Below are positions 62,243-64,000 of a DNA stretch of 64,000 nt, piece after piece. Location of the stretch: NCBI RefSeq assembly GCF_005080685.1, contig NZ_CP039371.1, forward strand, positions 4,030,001 to 4,094,000, in the 5' to 3' direction. The translations under genes and the position numbers were made by a program. Below the pieces are notes generated by a model, which was not told the DNA's origin, ran no database searches, and was given only the letters and a program-made list of their open reading frames with translations. Numbering within the stretch: the first letter of the stretch is position 1; every line of letters begins with the position of its first letter. This stretch comes from Pseudomonas putida. Its GTDB lineage: Bacteria; Pseudomonadota; Gammaproteobacteria; Pseudomonadales; Pseudomonadaceae.

Positions 62243-63199
62243 TCAGGGCTGGGTGATGAGTTTGACCGGGGTCTGGATGACGTTGTCGGCATCCACGTCC
62301 GGCTTTTCCCCTTTGAGCACTTTAAGCGCCGCCTGAATGCCGAACACCGCTTGCTGACTGGCGGCCTGGTCGAGGGTGGCGAGCACCCGGCCGTCCTTGA
62401 GCATCGGCTTGATGGCGTTGATGTTGTCGTAGCCCACCACTTGCACCTGGCCGGCCTTGCCCGCGGCGCGCACGGCAGCGACGGCGCCCAGCGCCATGCT
62501 GTCGTTGCCGGCCAGCAGCGCCTTGAGGTCGGGGTATTCGTTGAGCATCGAGGCGGCGACGGCGTTGCCTTTGTCGATCTCCCAGTTGCCGGACTGCACC
62601 GAGACGATGTTCATCTGCGCCGCCTGCATGGCGTCCTTGAAGCCTGCGGTGCGCTGCTGGGCGTTGGTGGTGGTCGGCACGCCTTCGATGATGCCGACCT
62701 GGTCACCGGCCTTGAGCTTCTGCTGGGCCAGGTACTCGCCGACCAGGCGGGCGCCCTTGCGGTTGTCGGGGCCGACGAAGGGCACGCTGATGCCCTTGCT
62801 CTTGAGCAGTTCGGGATCGAGGCGGTTGTCGATGTTGATCACCACCACGCCTTGGTCCATGGCTTTCTTCACCGCCGAAACCAGGGCCTTGGAGTCGGCC
62901 GGAGCGATGACCAGGGCCTTGGCGCCGGAATTGACCATCTGCTCGACGATGCGGATCTGCTCGCCGGTGTCGGTTTCGTTCTTGATGCCGTGGGCGACCA
63001 GGTCGAAGTCTTCGGGATGGGCTTTCTGGTAGTCCTTGGCGCCGTCTTCCATGGTGCGGAAGAACTCGTTGGCGAGCGATTTCATCACCAGGGCGACCTT
63101 GGGTTTTTCGTCGGCGTGGACGGCGGTGAAAGGTGCACAGAGCGCGACCGCCGAGGTGACGGCGAGCGCGAGGAGACGACCGTGGAACGGCAGCTTCAT
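62243..63199 (-). CDS. rbsB: Periplasmic ribose-binding protein
   Basis: A 318-residue solute-binding protein. A signal peptide ends near residue 29 (ALAVTSAVALCAPFTAVHA). The ribose-pocket elements NEFFRTMEDGAKDYQKAHPE, NIDNRLDP, GPDNRKGARLVGEYL and AGNDSMALGAVAAVRAAG are present. It is the first gene of the leftward operon behind a strong promoter and operator. Confidence 0.96.
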   Translation of the reverse strand: MKLPFHGRLLALAVTSAVALCAPFTAVHADEKPKVALVMKSLANEFFRTMEDGAKDYQKAHPEDFDLVAHGIKNETDTGEQIRIVEQMVNSGAKALVIAPADSKALVSAVKKAMDQGVVVINIDNRLDPELLKSKGISVPFVGPDNRKGARLVGEYLAQQKLKAGDQVGIIEGVPTTTNAQQRTAGFKDAMQAAQMNIVSVQSGNWEIDKGNAVAASMLNEYPDLKALLAGNDSMALGAVAAVRAAGKAGQVQVVGYDNINAIKPMLKDGRVLATLDQAASQQAVFGIQAALKVLKGEKPDVDADNVIQTPVKLITQP

Positions 63200-63234
63200 G
63201 GAAAGGACCCCGAATCTTGTGGTTTTTATCGGAT

Positions 63235-63248
63235 CGCAAACGTTTGCG
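63235..63248. promoter_or_regulatory. RbsR operator
   Basis: CGCAAACGTTTGCG is a perfect 14-bp palindrome of the LacI-family type, with a central CG. It lies between the -10 element and the rbsB start, where bound RbsR would block transcription. Confidence 0.88.
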
Positions 63249-63255
63249 TTGACTC

Positions 63256-63284
63256 ACTATGGTAACGGGATCGGTGTTTGTCAA
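63256..63284 (-). promoter_or_regulatory. Sigma-70 promoter of the ribose operon
   Basis: On the minus strand TTGACA (63279-63284) and CATAGT (63256-63261) are separated by 17 bases, close to the consensus. The RbsR palindrome begins 7 bases downstream of the -10 element. Confidence 0.85.
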
Positions 63285-63510
63285 ATCCCCATAGCGTGGC
63301 GCCTGCGGCCTCTCTGCCGCGGAGTTTCCGAATTATTCCAAAGAACCGGAGCGGTTTCCATCGACACGGCAATATCATTGCGCCACCCACTCTACCACCG
63401 AAATTACAGCTCAAGTCGGACATTGAAACAGGCGCGGAACCAATCTTCTTCCCACGGTCCTATACGGATTTCGCCCCACTTGCTGTTGCGAAAAAACTTA
63501 CAGTGAAATA

Positions 63511-63526
63511 CTGTATGTGCATACAG
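63511..63526. promoter_or_regulatory. LexA box (SOS operator)
   Basis: CTGTATGTGCATACAG fits the CTG-N10-CAG LexA consensus with full symmetry in the outer seven bases. It ends 18 bp before the start of the DUF1654 gene, so that gene should be induced by DNA damage. Confidence 0.9.
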
Positions 63527-63544
63527 CAAAATAAGGAATACTCC

Positions 63545-63787
63545 GTGGCCAACACCGCCTCCGCAACCCCGAGCAGCTATGAACAACTGGGTGTACGCAT
63601 CCAGAAGATCATCAACAGCCCCACCGCCCAACGCAGCCGCGCCGCACTGATCTTCCGCCTGGAACATGAGTCGCCCGATGACTGGGAAACCCTGCTCGAG
63701 GAAATCGCCGAGAACGACAACGTCACCCTCGCCCACCGCGACGACGGCGGTGTGCAGATTTTCTGGACCGTGCCCAAGGAAGATTGA
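63545..63787 (+). CDS. DUF1654 protein under a LexA box
   Basis: An 80-residue protein of the Pseudomonas DUF1654 family: SSYEQLGVRIQKIINSPTAQ, SRAALIFRLEHESPDDWETL and ENDNVTLAHRDDGGVQIFW. It starts with GTG at 63545, behind AAGGA with an 8-base spacer; longer upstream in-frame text crosses the LexA box and is not protein-like. The family occurs in pseudomonads and their phages with unknown function. The operator indicates an SOS role, possibly together with the following endonuclease-like gene. Confidence 0.85.
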   Translation: MANTASATPSSYEQLGVRIQKIINSPTAQRSRAALIFRLEHESPDDWETLLEEIAENDNVTLAHRDDGGVQIFWTVPKED

Positions 63788-63906
63788 CCTGTTCGGCAAC
63801 GCTGGCGCCCCAGCCCAGAACCAGGCTTTACCCGAATACCGGCGGTGACGCCCAATAGAAACCGGAGCCGATGCCCATCGCGCTCCCTGATTGATGATGT
63901 GTTTTC

Positions 63907-64000
63907 ATGAAGAAGTGGTTGTACGCTGTAACCCTTTCCCTCGCTGCCTGCAGCGCGTTCGCCAGCCCACCCGCGACATTCACCGAAGCCAAGGTCGTAG
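63907..64000 (+). CDS. Start of a secreted protein, probably endonuclease I (partial)
   Basis: Only 31 residues are in the window. They begin MKKWLYAVTLSLAACSAFAS, a signal peptide cut after AFA, followed by PPATFTEAKVV. The TFTEAKVVA-type start of the mature chain resembles endonuclease I family proteins of pseudomonads, which degrade extracellular DNA. It follows the SOS-controlled DUF1654 gene by 119 bp. The call rests on the N-terminus only. Confidence 0.5.
   Translation, partial: MKKWLYAVTLSLAACSAFASPPATFTEAKVV

Noticed and set aside
60764..63265. Plus-strand frame of over 800 codons opposite rbsA and rbsB
   Set aside because: Antisense of two clear rbs genes with full motifs.

Overview
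The window reads as a chromosome segment of a Pseudomonas of the P. putida group. Supporting evidence is the high GC, the gene order thrS-infC-rpmI-rplT-pheS-pheT-ihfA-merR-tRNA-Pro(GGG), an rbsBACRKD operon close by, many Pseudomonas-restricted small proteins (DUF1654, DUF2790, DUF3077-like), OprD and TonB-dependent outer-membrane proteins, and many REP-type palindromes of the form GCGGGCTTGCCCGC. The species call is inference; no 16S or database comparison was possible.

Layout. 0-6.7 kb: a polyamine/gamma-glutamyl-amine module (PuuD-like hydrolase, glutamine-synthetase-like ligase, XRE-cupin repressor behind a nested palindromic operator), a four-gene polar amino-acid ABC importer and a divergent FadR-type GntR regulator. 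6.9-10.8 kb: the Anbu operon (permuted ATP-grasp, alpha-E, transglutaminase, Anbu protease), followed by a LuxR-regulator stump. 11.0-17.8 kb: a divergent LysR gene, then MFS transporter, class II aldolase, 2-hydroxyacid dehydrogenase and acetylpolyamine-deacetylase-like enzyme, then an OprD porin. 17.8-28.3 kb: gcvH-like remnant, OPT transporter, two TonB-dependent receptors (one behind a zinc-independent DksA2 and a good Zur box), an APH(6)-like kinase, cold-shock proteins and an ACP-like protein without the phosphopantetheine serine. 28.3-33.3 kb: REP clusters, creatininase-family amidase, ArfB, a frameshifted DUF1543 gene, a VOC protein, and a cluster of small Pseudomonas proteins beside a decayed second copy of the ACP-like gene.

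33.4-47.57 kb is an accessory island that abuts the 3' end of tRNA-Pro(GGG). It has AT-rich stretches and IS66 and serine-recombinase debris. It carries two defence-like blocks. The first is a translationally coupled, leftward trio: SF1 (UvrD/GajB-like) helicase, DarT-like DNA ADP-ribosyltransferase, and a long DraG-type ADP-ribosylhydrolase. The second is a complete type I restriction-modification operon hsdRMS with two coupled downstream genes (DUF3800 and an unknown). The trio is the best candidate for an undescribed system: canonical DarTG pairs use a macrodomain antitoxin and no helicase.

47.6-64 kb returns to core genome: the translation-factor operon, a secreted Cys-rich protein, a cold-shock gene, a 12-copy 10-bp tandem repeat beside a REP pair, an I78-type inhibitor lipoprotein, the ribose operon with a clear promoter and RbsR operator, and a DUF1654 gene directly behind a perfect-spaced LexA box, followed by the start of a secreted endonuclease-like gene.
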